Source: Trebonia sp963811335 (GTDB lineage: Bacteria > Actinomycetota > Actinomycetes > Streptosporangiales > Streptosporangiaceae). Taken from it: a stretch of 64,000 bases of DNA. The notes beneath the pieces were generated by a model. The model did not search any database, was not told the origin of the DNA, and was given only the letters and a program-made list of their open reading frames with translations. A program made the translations under genes and the position numbers. Shown here in pieces: positions 52,582-62,295 of this stretch (the first letter of the stretch is position 1; each line of letters starts with the position of its first letter). The stretch lies in assembly GCA_963811335.1 (NCBI GenBank), contig CAWERB010000002.1, positions 40,778 to 104,777 on the forward strand, given 5' to 3'.

Positions 52582-54984
52582 GTGACCACGCTGACATGGG
52601 GCCAGCGAAGGGACAATCTCCCCGCGGAGGTCAACCGGTTCGTCGGCAGGCGGCGGGAACTGCCGGCCATCGGTGAAGCCTTGGAACGGCACCGCCTTGT
52701 CACCCTGCGCGGGCCCGGCGGAGTCGGCAAGACGCGGCTCGCGCTGCACGCCGCCGCGGGACTGCGGGACGCCTTCGCGGACGGCTGCTGGCTGGTTCAG
52801 CTGTCGCCGCTGCGCGCGCCCGAGCTGCTGCCCCGCGCCGTGTCCGAGGCGCTCGGCCTGCCCGACGACGTGACGGGCGACCCGGCCAGGGCGCTGGCGG
52901 AAAGCCTGGCGGAGCGCGAGCTGCTGCTGATCCTGGACACCTGCGAGCACCTCACCGCGGGCTGCGCCGAGCTCGCCGCGCTGCTGCTCGCCGCCGCGCC
53001 GCGGCTGCGCATCCTGGCGACCAGCCGCGCGACGCTGGCCGGGCCAGGCGGGCACTCGCTGCTTATCGGGCCGCTTGAGCTGCCCGCGGACGACGCGTCC
53101 GCCACCCGCGCGGACGCGGTATCGCTGTTCGTCGACCGGGCGCACGCGGCGGTGCCCGACTTCGCGCTCACCCAGCAGAACACCCCCGCCGTCGCCGAGC
53201 TGTGCCGCAGGCTCGACGGGATGCCGCTCGCCCTCGAGCTCGCCGCCGTCCGGCTGCGCGGCATGCCGGTCGAGGAGCTCCTCGTCCGGGTGGGCGACCG
53301 GTTCCGCGCCCTCGGGACCGCGCGGACCGCCGTCACACGTCACCGCACGCTGCGGGCCACGGTCGCGTGGAGCTACGAGCTGTGTACCCCGGCCGAGCAG
53401 CGGCTGTGGGCGGAGCTTTCCGTGTTCCCCGGGTCCTTCTGCCTGGCCGCGGCCGAGCGGGTCTGCGGGCCGGGCGCCGGCGAGACGCTGGGCAGGCTCA
53501 CCGACAAGTCGGTCGTGGAGGTGCCTCCCGGCTCCTCGCTGACCGAAGACCGTTACCGGATGCTCGACACCATGCGGGAGTTCGGCGCGGAGTTCCTCGA
53601 CGCCGACGCCACCAGGCGGGTCCGGGCCGGGCACCGCGACTACTACCTCGAGCTCGCCGAACGGGCCGCGGCTGGCAGCATGACCGCGGAGCAGGCGGGC
53701 TGGCTGCGCCGCCTCGGCGCGGAGACCCCCAACCTGCGGGCCGCGCTCGGCTTCTCGTTCACCGAGCCCGGCGAGGCGCCGGCCGGCCTGCGGATGACCC
53801 GGCTGCTGCTGCCCTACTGGCGGATGACCGGGCAGTTCACCGAGGGCAGGCGCTGGCATGAGCTGGCCCTCGCGGTGAACCCAGGCTCAGGCGACCCGGC
53901 ATCAGCCGACTGGGCCTGGGCGGTGTTCGGCGCCGGCGCGCTCGCGGTGCACCAGGGCGACCTGGCCCGCGGCGGGCCGCTGCTGACCGACGCCGCGGCG
54001 CTCGCCGCGGCCGCGCGGGATGAGAACCTCGCCGCGCACGTCACCGACGCGCGCGGCGTCCTCGCGCTCCGTGCGGGCAAGCTCGCCGCCGCGCGCGCCT
54101 GCCACGAGGCCGCGCTCGCCATCTACCGGCGGATCGGGTTCGCCGACCCGACGGCGCTGGCCAGCTACGGCAGGCTCGTCGCGGTCTGCCTGGTGTCCAA
54201 TGAGCCCGGCCGGGCGGAAAGGCTTGCCGAGGAATGCCTGCGCCGCTGCGCGGAACTCGGCGAGCAGTGGGCGCGCGGAACGGCGCTGATGGCGCGGGGC
54301 GGGGCACGCTGGCGGACGGGCGACTACCCCGCGGCGATCGAGGACGCGCTCGCCTGCCTGCGGATCAATGAGGAACTCGGCGACCTGCACACCATCGCGA
54401 TTTGCTTCGACCTACTGACGTCGTGCCTGGTGAGCACCGGCGACCTGGAACGCGCCGCCGTGCTGCGCGGGGCGGCCGACACGCTGTGGAAGCTGCTGAA
54501 CGCCCCGGTGCTCGTCGGCCCGGCCTATGCGCAGATCAGGGAGAGTCACGACGTGACCGCCCGCTCCGCGCTCGGCGAGGAACGGTTCGCCGCGCTGCGG
54601 CGGCACGGCGCTGCCCTGCCGCTGCCCGCCGCGCTCGCCACGGCGCGGGGCGAGGCGCCGGCCGTGCCCGCCGGCTCACCGCTCGCCGTCCCCGGTGCCG
54701 GGCCCGGCGGCGCGCCGGTCGGTGCGGCCCGGCCGCTCACCCGGCGTGAACGGGAGATCGCCGGGCTGGTCGCCGACGGGCTCGGCAACCGGGAGATCGC
54801 CGGGCGGCTGTTCTTGTCCAAGCGCACGGTCGACTCGCACATCGAGCACATCTTCGGCAAGCTGAGCTTCTCCTCGCGGGCCCAGCTGGCCGGCTGGTTC
54901 CGTGAGCAGGGGCAGGCCGGGCTCACCCGCACCGTCCTGACCTGCACTGGCACGCTACATCTCAATATTCATCAAGATCGGTAG
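52582..54984 (+). CDS. NB-ARC ATPase / LuxR-type regulator
   Basis: 800 residues from a GTG start. Order: NB-ARC STAND ATPase with Walker A GPGGVGKTRL (about residue 45) and Walker B-like LLLILDTCEHL; winged-helix and TPR-like repeats in the middle; C-terminal LuxR helix-turn-helix (LTRREREIAGLVADGLGNRE, then FLSKRTVDSHIEHIFGKL). Members act as ATP-dependent switches that oligomerise on a signal and activate transcription, often of secondary metabolism. No biosynthetic cluster is adjacent, so the target is unknown. Confidence 0.92.
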   Translation: MTTLTWGQRRDNLPAEVNRFVGRRRELPAIGEALERHRLVTLRGPGGVGKTRLALHAAAGLRDAFADGCWLVQLSPLRAPELLPRAVSEALGLPDDVTGDPARALAESLAERELLLILDTCEHLTAGCAELAALLLAAAPRLRILATSRATLAGPGGHSLLIGPLELPADDASATRADAVSLFVDRAHAAVPDFALTQQNTPAVAELCRRLDGMPLALELAAVRLRGMPVEELLVRVGDRFRALGTARTAVTRHRTLRATVAWSYELCTPAEQRLWAELSVFPGSFCLAAAERVCGPGAGETLGRLTDKSVVEVPPGSSLTEDRYRMLDTMREFGAEFLDADATRRVRAGHRDYYLELAERAAAGSMTAEQAGWLRRLGAETPNLRAALGFSFTEPGEAPAGLRMTRLLLPYWRMTGQFTEGRRWHELALAVNPGSGDPASADWAWAVFGAGALAVHQGDLARGGPLLTDAAALAAAARDENLAAHVTDARGVLALRAGKLAAARACHEAALAIYRRIGFADPTALASYGRLVAVCLVSNEPGRAERLAEECLRRCAELGEQWARGTALMARGGARWRTGDYPAAIEDALACLRINEELGDLHTIAICFDLLTSCLVSTGDLERAAVLRGAADTLWKLLNAPVLVGPAYAQIRESHDVTARSALGEERFAALRRHGAALPLPAALATARGEAPAVPAGSPLAVPGAGPGGAPVGAARPLTRREREIAGLVADGLGNREIAGRLFLSKRTVDSHIEHIFGKLSFSSRAQLAGWFREQGQAGLTRTVLTCTGTLHLNIHQDR

Positions 54985-55062
54985 GAGCTACCATCCCTGC
55001 CGTCACCAGTCGTTTACCGGCAGACGGCAAAGTCTGCGCATGTCGGGTTACTCGGGGCGGGC

Positions 55063-56802
55063 TTGTCCAGGCGGCAGGTGATCGCCGCGGGTACCACCGG
55101 GCTGATCGCCGCGACCGCCGCTGGGCCGTCCCGCGGCGCGGCGCGCGGCCGTCCGGGGCCCGGGGACGGCACCCCCGAGCAGATCCACCTCACCTGGGGC
55201 GACGACCCGGCACGGACCGTCGTGGTGTCCTGGGCGTCGGCCGGCCGGGCGGACCGGCCGAGGGTCAGGATCGGGCGGCGGGTCATCGCGGCCACCGAGC
55301 GTGCCTGCGCCGACCCGCGCAGCGGCGGCGTCACCTGGGCGTACCACGCGCGAGTGGACGGGCTGCGCCCCGGGGCGACCTACGGGTACGCGGTGACCGC
55401 CGACAACGACGCCAGCGCGGCCGACCCGTTCAGCGCCACGTTCACCACCGCGCCCGAGGGACGCGCCGACTTCCGGTTCACCGGCTTCGGCGACCTGGGG
55501 ACGGCACCGGCCGGCGCTTACCTGGACAGCGGCCAGGCCGCCTACGCGGCGGGCGCGGTGGAGACCTTCCAGCCGCTGTTCCACCTGGACAACGGGGACC
55601 TCACGCCGGCCAGCCCGGCCCCCGGCGCACTAGCCCAAGCCTGGCGGGACTTCGGCAACAACGTCCAGGCGTCGGCGGCGAACCGGCCGTGGCTGCCGGT
55701 GCCAGGCAACCACGCGCTCGGGCTCGGCGACGGGGAGCAGGGGCTCGCCTCCTTCCTCGCCAGGTACACGCTGCCCGCCAACGGCATGGGCGGCCTTGAG
55801 GGGCGGTGGTACGCGTTCCGGGTGGGCACGGCGCTGTTCGTCGGCCTGAGCGGGGACGATGTCGCCTACCAGGACGTGCCTGTGCCGGACGCGCCTGTGC
55901 CGGGCGCGGGCGGCGGGCGGGCCGCCCCTGGATGCGGGCGCGGATACTCGGGCGGCGCGCAGACCCGGTGGCTTGAGTCGACCCTGGCGGCCGCCCGCGG
56001 CGATGCCTCGCTCGACTGGATCGTCGTGCAACTGCACCAGTGCGCCTGCTCGTCCGCGACGGCCGGCGTTGGCTCTGACCTAGGCATTCGCCGGGAGTGG
56101 CTGCCGCTGTTCGACACCTACGAGGTCGACCTGGTGCTATCGGGGCACGACCACGGGTACGAGCGGTCCTTCCCGGTCCGCGGCCAGGACACGGGGGTCG
56201 TCCTCGACGCGAGGGCCGGCCCGGGCGCCCCGCCCGGTGCGGCGGCCGGCACCCGCCTGCCGCACCCGGTGACCACCGTGGACAGCGGGGTGTTCGACAC
56301 CAGCCAGGGCACCGTGCACCTGGTCCTCGGCTGCGCCGGCCCGGGCACCGGCACAGGCCGCGCAGGCGGTACAGGCGGTACAGGCCGCGCAGGCGGTACA
56401 GGCGGTACAGGCCGCGCGGGCGGTACCGGCGGCCTCGGCGACCACGCGGATAACGCGTCACGGCTGGCCCGGGTGCTCACCCGGCCGGCCGGGCCGGCCC
56501 ATGACGGGCAGGTCACCGCCGACGGCGGGCCGGGACCCGACGGCGCCGTTGAGGTGGCGACGTGGTCCGCGCGACGCGACGCCTCGCCTGGTTACGGCAT
56601 CGCGGTGTTCGACGTCAGCCCGGGCAGCGAGGCCGGCGGCCAGACGTCCATCACCGCGCGCTACTACCACGACTACCGCGCAAGCGGCACGGACCCGGTC
56701 AGCCCGGTCGTCGGCGAGCCAGACGGTGACTACGCGTTCTTCGAGACGTTCACCCTGGTCAGACCGAGATCAGATGGCCGTCGCTGGCATCCGAGGGCGT
56801 AG
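55063..56802 (+). CDS. Tat-exported purple acid phosphatase-like metallophosphoesterase
   Basis: 579 residues from a TTG start. The N terminus SRRQVIAAGTTGLIAATAAG is a twin-arginine signal. Next come a fibronectin III-like purple acid phosphatase N domain (HLTWGDDPARTVVVSW) and the metallophosphatase core with GFGDLG, LDNGDLTP, PVPGNHALG, VQLHQCA and VLSGHDHGYERS. It should release phosphate from extracellular esters. An insert near residues 430-460 repeats GRAGGTGGT three times. The TTG start is forced by the Tat motif and the frame. Confidence 0.88.
   Translation: MSRRQVIAAGTTGLIAATAAGPSRGAARGRPGPGDGTPEQIHLTWGDDPARTVVVSWASAGRADRPRVRIGRRVIAATERACADPRSGGVTWAYHARVDGLRPGATYGYAVTADNDASAADPFSATFTTAPEGRADFRFTGFGDLGTAPAGAYLDSGQAAYAAGAVETFQPLFHLDNGDLTPASPAPGALAQAWRDFGNNVQASAANRPWLPVPGNHALGLGDGEQGLASFLARYTLPANGMGGLEGRWYAFRVGTALFVGLSGDDVAYQDVPVPDAPVPGAGGGRAAPGCGRGYSGGAQTRWLESTLAAARGDASLDWIVVQLHQCACSSATAGVGSDLGIRREWLPLFDTYEVDLVLSGHDHGYERSFPVRGQDTGVVLDARAGPGAPPGAAAGTRLPHPVTTVDSGVFDTSQGTVHLVLGCAGPGTGTGRAGGTGGTGRAGGTGGTGRAGGTGGLGDHADNASRLARVLTRPAGPAHDGQVTADGGPGPDGAVEVATWSARRDASPGYGIAVFDVSPGSEAGGQTSITARYYHDYRASGTDPVSPVVGEPDGDYAFFETFTLVRPRSDGRRWHPRA
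56356..56436 (+). repeat. 27-bp tandem repeat inside phosphatase gene
   Basis: Three copies of a 27-bp unit starting GGCCGCGCAGGCGGTACAGG (56356-56382, 56383-56409, 56410-56436; the third is diverged). They encode a Gly-rich linker. Period divisible by three keeps the frame. Confidence 0.85.
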
Positions 56803-56867
56803 CGCCGCACCGGCCGGGGCGACCCTGGCCAGGCCGGGGCGGCGCGGTCCCAGTACGGTCGGGAGGC

Positions 56868-57824
56868 ATGACTGACGTTGACGCGGCGGTGGTCGGCGCC
56901 GGAGTTACCGGGCTGACGACCGCCATCTCGCTCGCCGAGGCCGGGCTGCGCACGCGGGTGGTGACGGCACAGCCGCCGTGCGAGACCACGTCCGTGGCCG
57001 CCGGCGCGATCTGGGGGCCGGTGCGGTGCGGGCCGGCGATGAGGTGCTACCCGTGGGCGCGGACGGGGCTGGGCGTGCTGTCCGCGCTGGCCGGCGAGCC
57101 GGGCGCTGGGGTGCACCAGGTCTCCGGGCGCGAGGTGTGCTCGACCGTCATGTCGCCGCCGCCGTGGACGGACATGCTCGCGGAAATGCGCCTGCTCGGG
57201 CCCGGCGACCTGCCAGACGGGTTGGTCTCCGGCTGGGCCTACACCGCCCCGGCGGTCAACATGCCGGTGTACCTGGAGTACCTGCTGCGCCGGTACGAGG
57301 GCCTCGGCGGAACGGTGACGGCGGTAACGGTGACATCGCTTGAGTCGGTCGCGGCGCCCGTCGTGGTCAACTGCACGGGGATCGGCGCGCGCTCGCTGGT
57401 GCCCGACGAGTCGCTGGTCCCGGTGCGCGGGCAGGTCGTCGTGGTCGAGAACCCCGGTATCGGCGAGTTCTACCTCGATCACGGGGACGGCGGCCCCGAC
57501 TACGTGTACCTGTTCCCGCACGGCGACGTGGCGGTGCTCGGCGGCACCGCGCATGAGGGCGCGGACGACCTCGCGCCGCGGGCCGACGTGGCGGCGCGGA
57601 TCCTGCGGGACATCACCGCGGTCTTCCCGTCGCTGCGCGGCGCCCGGGTGGTGGCGGAACGCGTCGGGCTGCGCCCGGTCCGCCCGGAGGTGCGGCTCGA
57701 GGCGGAGGCACTGCCCGGCGGGCGGGTGGTGTGGCACAACTACGGGCACGGCGGCGCCGGGGTGACGCTGGCCTGGGGCTGCGCCGCCGAGCTGACGGCG
57801 GCGGTGCTCGCGGGACGGCACTGA
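56868..57824 (+). CDS. D-amino-acid oxidase family flavoprotein
   Basis: 318 residues. FAD motif AAVVGAGVTGLTTAISLAEA at the start, VNCTGIGARSLVPDESLVPVRGQ in the middle and the DAO signature HNYGHGGAGVTLAWGCA at the end, with the active-site arginine in VGLRPVRPEVRLE. It oxidises neutral or acidic D-amino acids to keto acids with H2O2. No signal peptide, so cytosolic. The C-terminal stop is 45 bp before the sensor kinase gene. Confidence 0.92.
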   Translation: MTDVDAAVVGAGVTGLTTAISLAEAGLRTRVVTAQPPCETTSVAAGAIWGPVRCGPAMRCYPWARTGLGVLSALAGEPGAGVHQVSGREVCSTVMSPPPWTDMLAEMRLLGPGDLPDGLVSGWAYTAPAVNMPVYLEYLLRRYEGLGGTVTAVTVTSLESVAAPVVVNCTGIGARSLVPDESLVPVRGQVVVVENPGIGEFYLDHGDGGPDYVYLFPHGDVAVLGGTAHEGADDLAPRADVAARILRDITAVFPSLRGARVVAERVGLRPVRPEVRLEAEALPGGRVVWHNYGHGGAGVTLAWGCAAELTAAVLAGRH

Positions 57825-57868
57825 GGAGCTTTCAGGTTTTTTCAAGCAATGTGCGCGATGCTCCGCAT

Positions 57869-59924
57869 ATGGCCATTTGGGAGCCGCTGAGGCGGCTGTC
57901 AGACCGGACGCCGCTGCGCACCAAGCTGATCACGGCGGTGCTGGCGCTGGTCATCATGGCGCTGGCGGCGATCAGCATTACCAGCGTGGTTGTCCTGCAG
58001 TACCTGTACACGCAGCGGGACGCTCAGCTGCAGGCGGTGTTCGGCCACGAGATGCACGGGATCGAGCCTGGCACCCCCGTCGAGCTCGATTCCCCGTACC
58101 CCGCGGAGGATGGCATGATTGTCGCCTTCCAGCGGCCGGGAACCCAGCTCGTGCGCAATTAACCGGGGTCCTGCTACACCCGGCATGGGAAGTTCCCGCC
58201 CGGCCCAGTCACTACCCGCGTTGCCGGCTGGCAACTGGGCAAATCCCAGCAGCCCCGTGCTGATCTCGGTACCCGCGCGGTCCGGCGGCGATACCTGGCG
58301 CGTCATGGCCCAGGCCGTTCCCGTCGTCAACAACGCCACAAGCGCACAGCAGACCGTCGTCATGGTCGTGGCCGTCGACCTGGGACCCGTCGCCGCCGAG
58401 ATCCAGCGGCTGATCACGGTCGAGCTGATCGCCGGCACCGCGATCGTGGCCGTGCTCGCGGTAGCGGGCATCGCGGTCGTCCGGGCCAACCTCCGTCCGC
58501 TCGATGACATCGAGATGACCGCGGGCCAGATCGCCAAGGGGCACCTGGACCATCGCATCCCCGAGCGTGACCCGCGCACCGAGATCGGCAGCCTCGGCCG
58601 CTCGCTCAACGTCATGCTGAGCCAGATCGAGACCGCGTTCCGCGCCCAGCACGAGTCCGAGCAGGCCGCGCACGAGTCCGAGCAGGCCGCGCACGAGTCC
58701 GAGCAGGCCGCGCACCGGTCGGAGGAACGGATGCGCCGGTTCATCGCCGACGCCAGCCACGAGCTGCGCACCCCGCTGACCACGATCCGCGGCTTCGCCG
58801 AGTACTACCGTCAGCGCGGCGGGGTGAGAAAAGATCAAGATCCGCTGTCAAGAGCGAGCGGCGGGGCCTCCGCGCCGGCCAACGGCCACTCCGCCGGCGG
58901 CCTGGCCCCCGAGGACCTCGACCGCCTCATGCAGCGGCTCGAGTCAGAGGCATCCCGCATGGGACTGCTCGTCGAGGACCTGCTGCAGCTGGCACGGATC
59001 GACCAGCAGCGGCCGCTGGACATGGCACCGGTCGACATGCTCACCCTCGCCGCGGACGCGGTGCAAGACGCCCGGATCGTGGCCCCTGGCCGGCCCGTCG
59101 ACCTCGAGGTCGCGCCGGGCGCCGCGTTCCTCGTTGAGGGCGACGAGCCGAGGCTGCGGCAGGTGATCGCGAACCTGGTGAACAACGCGCTGACGCACAC
59201 CCCGGCGAGCACGCCGGTACGGGTGAAGATCGCCTCGGGCACGCTGGTCCCGCCGCGCGGACCCGTCGGCGGCCGCGACGGCAGCGCATCCGCGGAGGCG
59301 CCGGTGCCGGTGCCGGCCGTGGTACTTGACGTCGAGGACGACGGGCCGGGCATGACGACCGAACAGGCCCAGCGCGTCTTCGAGCGCTTCTACCGGGCCG
59401 ATCAGGCGCGGAACCGGGCGTCCGGCGGCACTGGCCTTGGCCTGGCGATCGTCCACGGTCTTGTGACCGCGCACGGCGGCACGGTTACCGTCGCCACCGC
59501 GCCAGGCCGCGGCGCCGACTTCCAGGTGAAGCTCCCGCTCAGTCCCGACGCCCAGGCCGACGAGTCCGAGGATGTGATCGAGGGTGCCCGAGTACCGGTA
59601 ACCGCCCGCGGACAACGGCGAGACGACCAGGGCGGGGGTGCGGAAGCCCAGGGGTGCCCGCCATTTTGTGACATCAGGGTGACGCGCTGGCTACGGGGAC
59701 GCCTCCGGGGCCACGAGAGCCAACCATGGTCGCTTGGGGCAGACCCCTTCGTTGGGCTGCCGCCTGGTCAGCTGCCGTCGCGGAGGTCGGCGGGCGCGCC
59801 GGGCCGGAACGCGATCGAGTCGAAGACCGCGGTGCAGCCGTCTCCCCGCGGCGACTGGGCGAGGAAGCCGACGCGGGCACCGGACGCCTCGCCAAGCGTG
59901 AAGTACCTCAGCAGCTGCCAGTAG
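57869..59924 (+). CDS. Sensor histidine kinase with heptad-repeat linker, frame-shifted
   Basis: N terminus MAIWEPLRRLSDRTPLRTKL and a first span (ITAVLALVIMALAAISITSVVVL) stop at 58162. The kinase resumes one frame over: sensor region, second span, HAMP (NLRPLDDIEMTAGQIAKGHL), three copies of HESEQAA, H-box ASHELRTPLTTIRGF, N-box NLVNNALTHTP and G-boxes DVEDDGPGM and GGTGLGLAIVHGL. A base change near 58155 explains the stop. The C-terminal tail beyond about 59600 is antisense to the DUF1349 gene and unlikely to be real. No response regulator is in the window, so it appears orphan here. Confidence 0.85.
58650..58712 (+). repeat. 21-bp tandem repeat (heptad) in histidine kinase
   Basis: Three perfect copies of CACGAGTCCGAGCAGGCCGCG (58650-58670, 58671-58691, 58692-58712), each encoding the seven residues HESEQAA between HAMP and the phosphoacceptor helix. 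A 21-bp unit equals one coiled-coil heptad. Confidence 0.9.
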
Positions 59925-60403
59925 CTGCCGCCTGTCGAGGCGTGGAACGCCCACACCCGGCCCGTCCTGGTGATGCGCAGCCAGAGCGGGTCGCCGGCCG
60001 TCTCGAAGGAGTTGCTGTCGTCGGAGGTGCCGTGCGTGACCACTGTGACGGCGGTCGGCTTGCCCTGCGGTGAGAGCTCGTAGCAGAGCTTGGCCCAGCG
60101 GCGGTCACTGAGGTAAAGCAGCAGGACGCCGGCGTCGAACGTGCCGCCGAAGCCCACGGTGACCCGCGCGGCGAAGGTGAAGTCGTGCTCGCCGGGCAGG
60201 CCGGTCCACCGTCCCGCGTCCGGCCGCGCGCCCTCGTCGCCCGCCGGGTCGATGAACAGGTCAGACTTGGGGCCGCTGGTCAGCGTCAGCGCGCCGCCGG
60301 CCACGGTGGCCTGGCAGGCGGGCGAGCCGGAGGGCACGAAGGGGAACGGCACCCCCGGCACGTACAAATCGGTCACCGTGGCAGTGTCCCACGTCCCGCT
60401 CAC
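59768..60403 (-). CDS. DUF1349 domain-containing protein
   Basis: 211 residues of concanavalin-like fold: DLFIDPAGDEGARPDAGRW, FTFAARVTVGFGGTFDAGVL, YLSDRRWAKLCYELSPQGK and ASTGGSYWQLLRYFTL. These match DUF1349, whose members bind or process sugars but lack a proven role. No signal peptide. Its start overlaps the stop of the VOC gene by 4 bp (ATGA), so they are co-translated. Confidence 0.9.
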   Translation of the reverse strand: MSGTWDTATVTDLYVPGVPFPFVPSGSPACQATVAGGALTLTSGPKSDLFIDPAGDEGARPDAGRWTGLPGEHDFTFAARVTVGFGGTFDAGVLLLYLSDRRWAKLCYELSPQGKPTAVTVVTHGTSDDSNSFETAGDPLWLRITRTGRVWAFHASTGGSYWQLLRYFTLGEASGARVGFLAQSPRGDGCTAVFDSIAFRPGAPADLRDGS

Positions 60404-60786
60404 CTGGCTAACTCGGTTTCCCGAGGCAGCGGCCGCAGCACGTCGAACTCGTTGCCGTCCGGGTCGGCCATCGACACCCAGCTGACGTCGCCCTGCCCGA
60501 TGTCGACCCGGCGCGCGCCGAGTGCCGCCAGGCGAGCCACCTCCGCCGCCTGGTCGGCGGGCCGCAGGTCCAGGTGGAGCCGGTTCTTGACCGTCTTGGA
60601 CTCGGGAACCTTAAGGAACAGCAGGTCCGGCGCGACGCCGTCCTCCGGGCTGCCCGCGGGCGGCTCGAGCACCACCTCGTCGTCCGTGTGGTGGGTGCGC
60701 CGCCAGCCGAGCGCGGCCTCCCAGAAGTCCGCGCTCTTCGACGGATGCGCGGAGTCAACGCACAGGCACTGAATGCGGATGTTCAT
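60400..60786 (-). CDS. VOC family protein (glyoxalase-like)
   Basis: 128 residues with the paired beta-alpha-beta-beta-beta units of the vicinal oxygen chelate fold: ADFWEAALGWRRTHH, KNRLHLDLRPADQAAEVARL and SMADPDGNEFDVLRPLP. The His in RLHLDL and the Glu in NEFDVL are likely metal ligands. I chose the ATG at 60786 (MNIRIQCLCVDSAHPSKSAD). It leads the pair with DUF1349. Confidence 0.9.
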   Translation of the reverse strand: MNIRIQCLCVDSAHPSKSADFWEAALGWRRTHHTDDEVVLEPPAGSPEDGVAPDLLFLKVPESKTVKNRLHLDLRPADQAAEVARLAALGARRVDIGQGDVSWVSMADPDGNEFDVLRPLPRETELAR

Positions 60787-60907
60787 GAGGAAACCATCTT
60801 TCCCGCCGCCGGACTTGTCTAACGGTTTTCCGCTGTGGCATCTCGGCGCAACTGGATGACCATCTGCGGCGGGCTGGGCCTGCACCGCATGTCGGTAGGG
60901 TGGGGCG

Positions 60908-61828
60908 GTGGACATCGGATTCGGCGCGCCGGTCGCGGGGGCCTGGGCGACGCCGCGGAACCTGGGGGAGCTCGGACGGCGGGCGGAGCGGCTCGGGTAC
61001 CGGTCTCTGTGGACGTTCTCCCGGCTGCTCGCCCCCGCCGGCGCGAACCTGGCCCCGGTCTACCAGTCCGTGCTCGACCCGATGGTGTCGCTCGGCTTCC
61101 TGGCCGCGGCCACCTCGTCCATCCGGCTCGGGGTCGGATGCGTCAGCCACCCGTTCGCCTCGCCGCTGCTGCTCGCCAAGCAGGCCGCGACCGTCGACGT
61201 GCTGTCCGGCGGGCGGCTCGACCTGGGCATCGGGTCCGGGTGGCTGGCCGAGGAATTCACCGGCTCAGGCGCGTCGATGGCCAAGCGCGGCGCGCGGGCG
61301 GACGAGTACGTCGCCGCGCTGCGGGCGCTGTGGGGCGGCTCGGGCGGGTACCAGGGCGAGTTCTTCTCCGTCCCGGCGGGACGGCAGGACCCCGCCCCGG
61401 TGCAGCGGCCGGGGCCGCCCGTGCTGATCGGCGGCATGTCACGGGCGGCGATGGAGCGCGCCGGGCGGATCGGCGACGGGTGGGTGACCGCGTCGAGCGC
61501 GGACCTGTCCACGATCGCCGAGTCGGCCAAGGTCGTGCAGAGCGCCGCCCGGGCGGCCGGGCGCGGCCCGGCGCGGATCGTCTGCCGCGGCGTGGTCCGC
61601 CCGGGCAAGCCGTCGGTCTCCACGCGGACCGGCAAGCGGCGGCTGCTTTCCGGGTCGTTCGAGCAGATCCGCGAGGACGTCCGGTGGCTGGGAAGCTGCG
61701 GTGTCACCGAGGTGTTCTATGACTTGAACTTCGACCCGGCGGTCGGCGACCCGGCCGCCGACGAGGGCAAGGCGGTGCTGCGCGCCTCGGAGATCCTTGA
61801 GGCGCTGGCGCCCGGCGCGCGGATGTAG
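60908..61828 (+). CDS. LLM class F420-dependent oxidoreductase
   Basis: 306 residues of luciferase-like fold from a GTG start: MDIGFGAPVAGAWATPRNLG, IRLGVGCVSHPFASPLLLAK, LSGGRLDLGIGSGWLAEEF and PPVLIGGMSRAAMERAGRIGDGW. The pattern fits actinobacterial F420 enzymes. Substrate unknown. It is followed closely by msrB. Confidence 0.9.
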   Translation: MDIGFGAPVAGAWATPRNLGELGRRAERLGYRSLWTFSRLLAPAGANLAPVYQSVLDPMVSLGFLAAATSSIRLGVGCVSHPFASPLLLAKQAATVDVLSGGRLDLGIGSGWLAEEFTGSGASMAKRGARADEYVAALRALWGGSGGYQGEFFSVPAGRQDPAPVQRPGPPVLIGGMSRAAMERAGRIGDGWVTASSADLSTIAESAKVVQSAARAAGRGPARIVCRGVVRPGKPSVSTRTGKRRLLSGSFEQIREDVRWLGSCGVTEVFYDLNFDPAVGDPAADEGKAVLRASEILEALAPGARM

Positions 61829-61870
61829 GGCGCGGCTCACTACTAGTACAGAGCGATGGGGCTTGGTGGC

Positions 61871-62275
61871 ATGGAGAAGGTGGAGCGGACAGAGGCGCAG
61901 TGGCGCGAGCAGCTGTCGTCTAAGGAGTACGCGGTGCTGCGGCAGGCGGCGACCGAGCCCGCGTTCACCGGCGAGTACACGGACACCGAGACGATCGGCG
62001 TGTACCGGTGCCGGGCCTGCGGTGCGGAGCTGTTCCGCTCGGAGAGCAAGTTCCACTCGGGGTGCGGCTGGCCGTCTTTCTACCAGCCGACCTCCGGTGA
62101 CGCGGTGACGCTTGTCGAGGACCGGGCGCACGGGATGCTCCGCGTCGAGGCGCGCTGCGCGCGGTGCGACTCGCACCTCGGGCACGTGTTCACCGGCGAG
62201 GGCTTCGCGACGCCCACCGACGAGCGGTGGTGCATCAACTCGGTCTCGCTGACGCTTGAGCCCGCCGCGGACTGA
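61871..62275 (+). CDS. msrB: Peptide-methionine (R)-S-oxide reductase
   Basis: 134 residues from the ATG at 61871 (MEKVERTEAQWREQL; an ATG at 61856 is possible). Zinc-binding pairs CRAC and CARC, the SGCGWPSFYQP block, GHVFTGEG and the catalytic cysteine in RWCINSVSL. It repairs oxidised methionine (R form) in proteins using thioredoxin. Confidence 0.96.
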   Translation: MEKVERTEAQWREQLSSKEYAVLRQAATEPAFTGEYTDTETIGVYRCRACGAELFRSESKFHSGCGWPSFYQPTSGDAVTLVEDRAHGMLRVEARCARCDSHLGHVFTGEGFATPTDERWCINSVSLTLEPAAD

Positions 62276-62295
62276 CGTTAGCCGCCGGCGGCCGG

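Noticed and set aside
58650..58712. Possible CRISPR-like array
   Set aside because: The repeats are adjacent without spacers and encode a coiled-coil heptad in frame.
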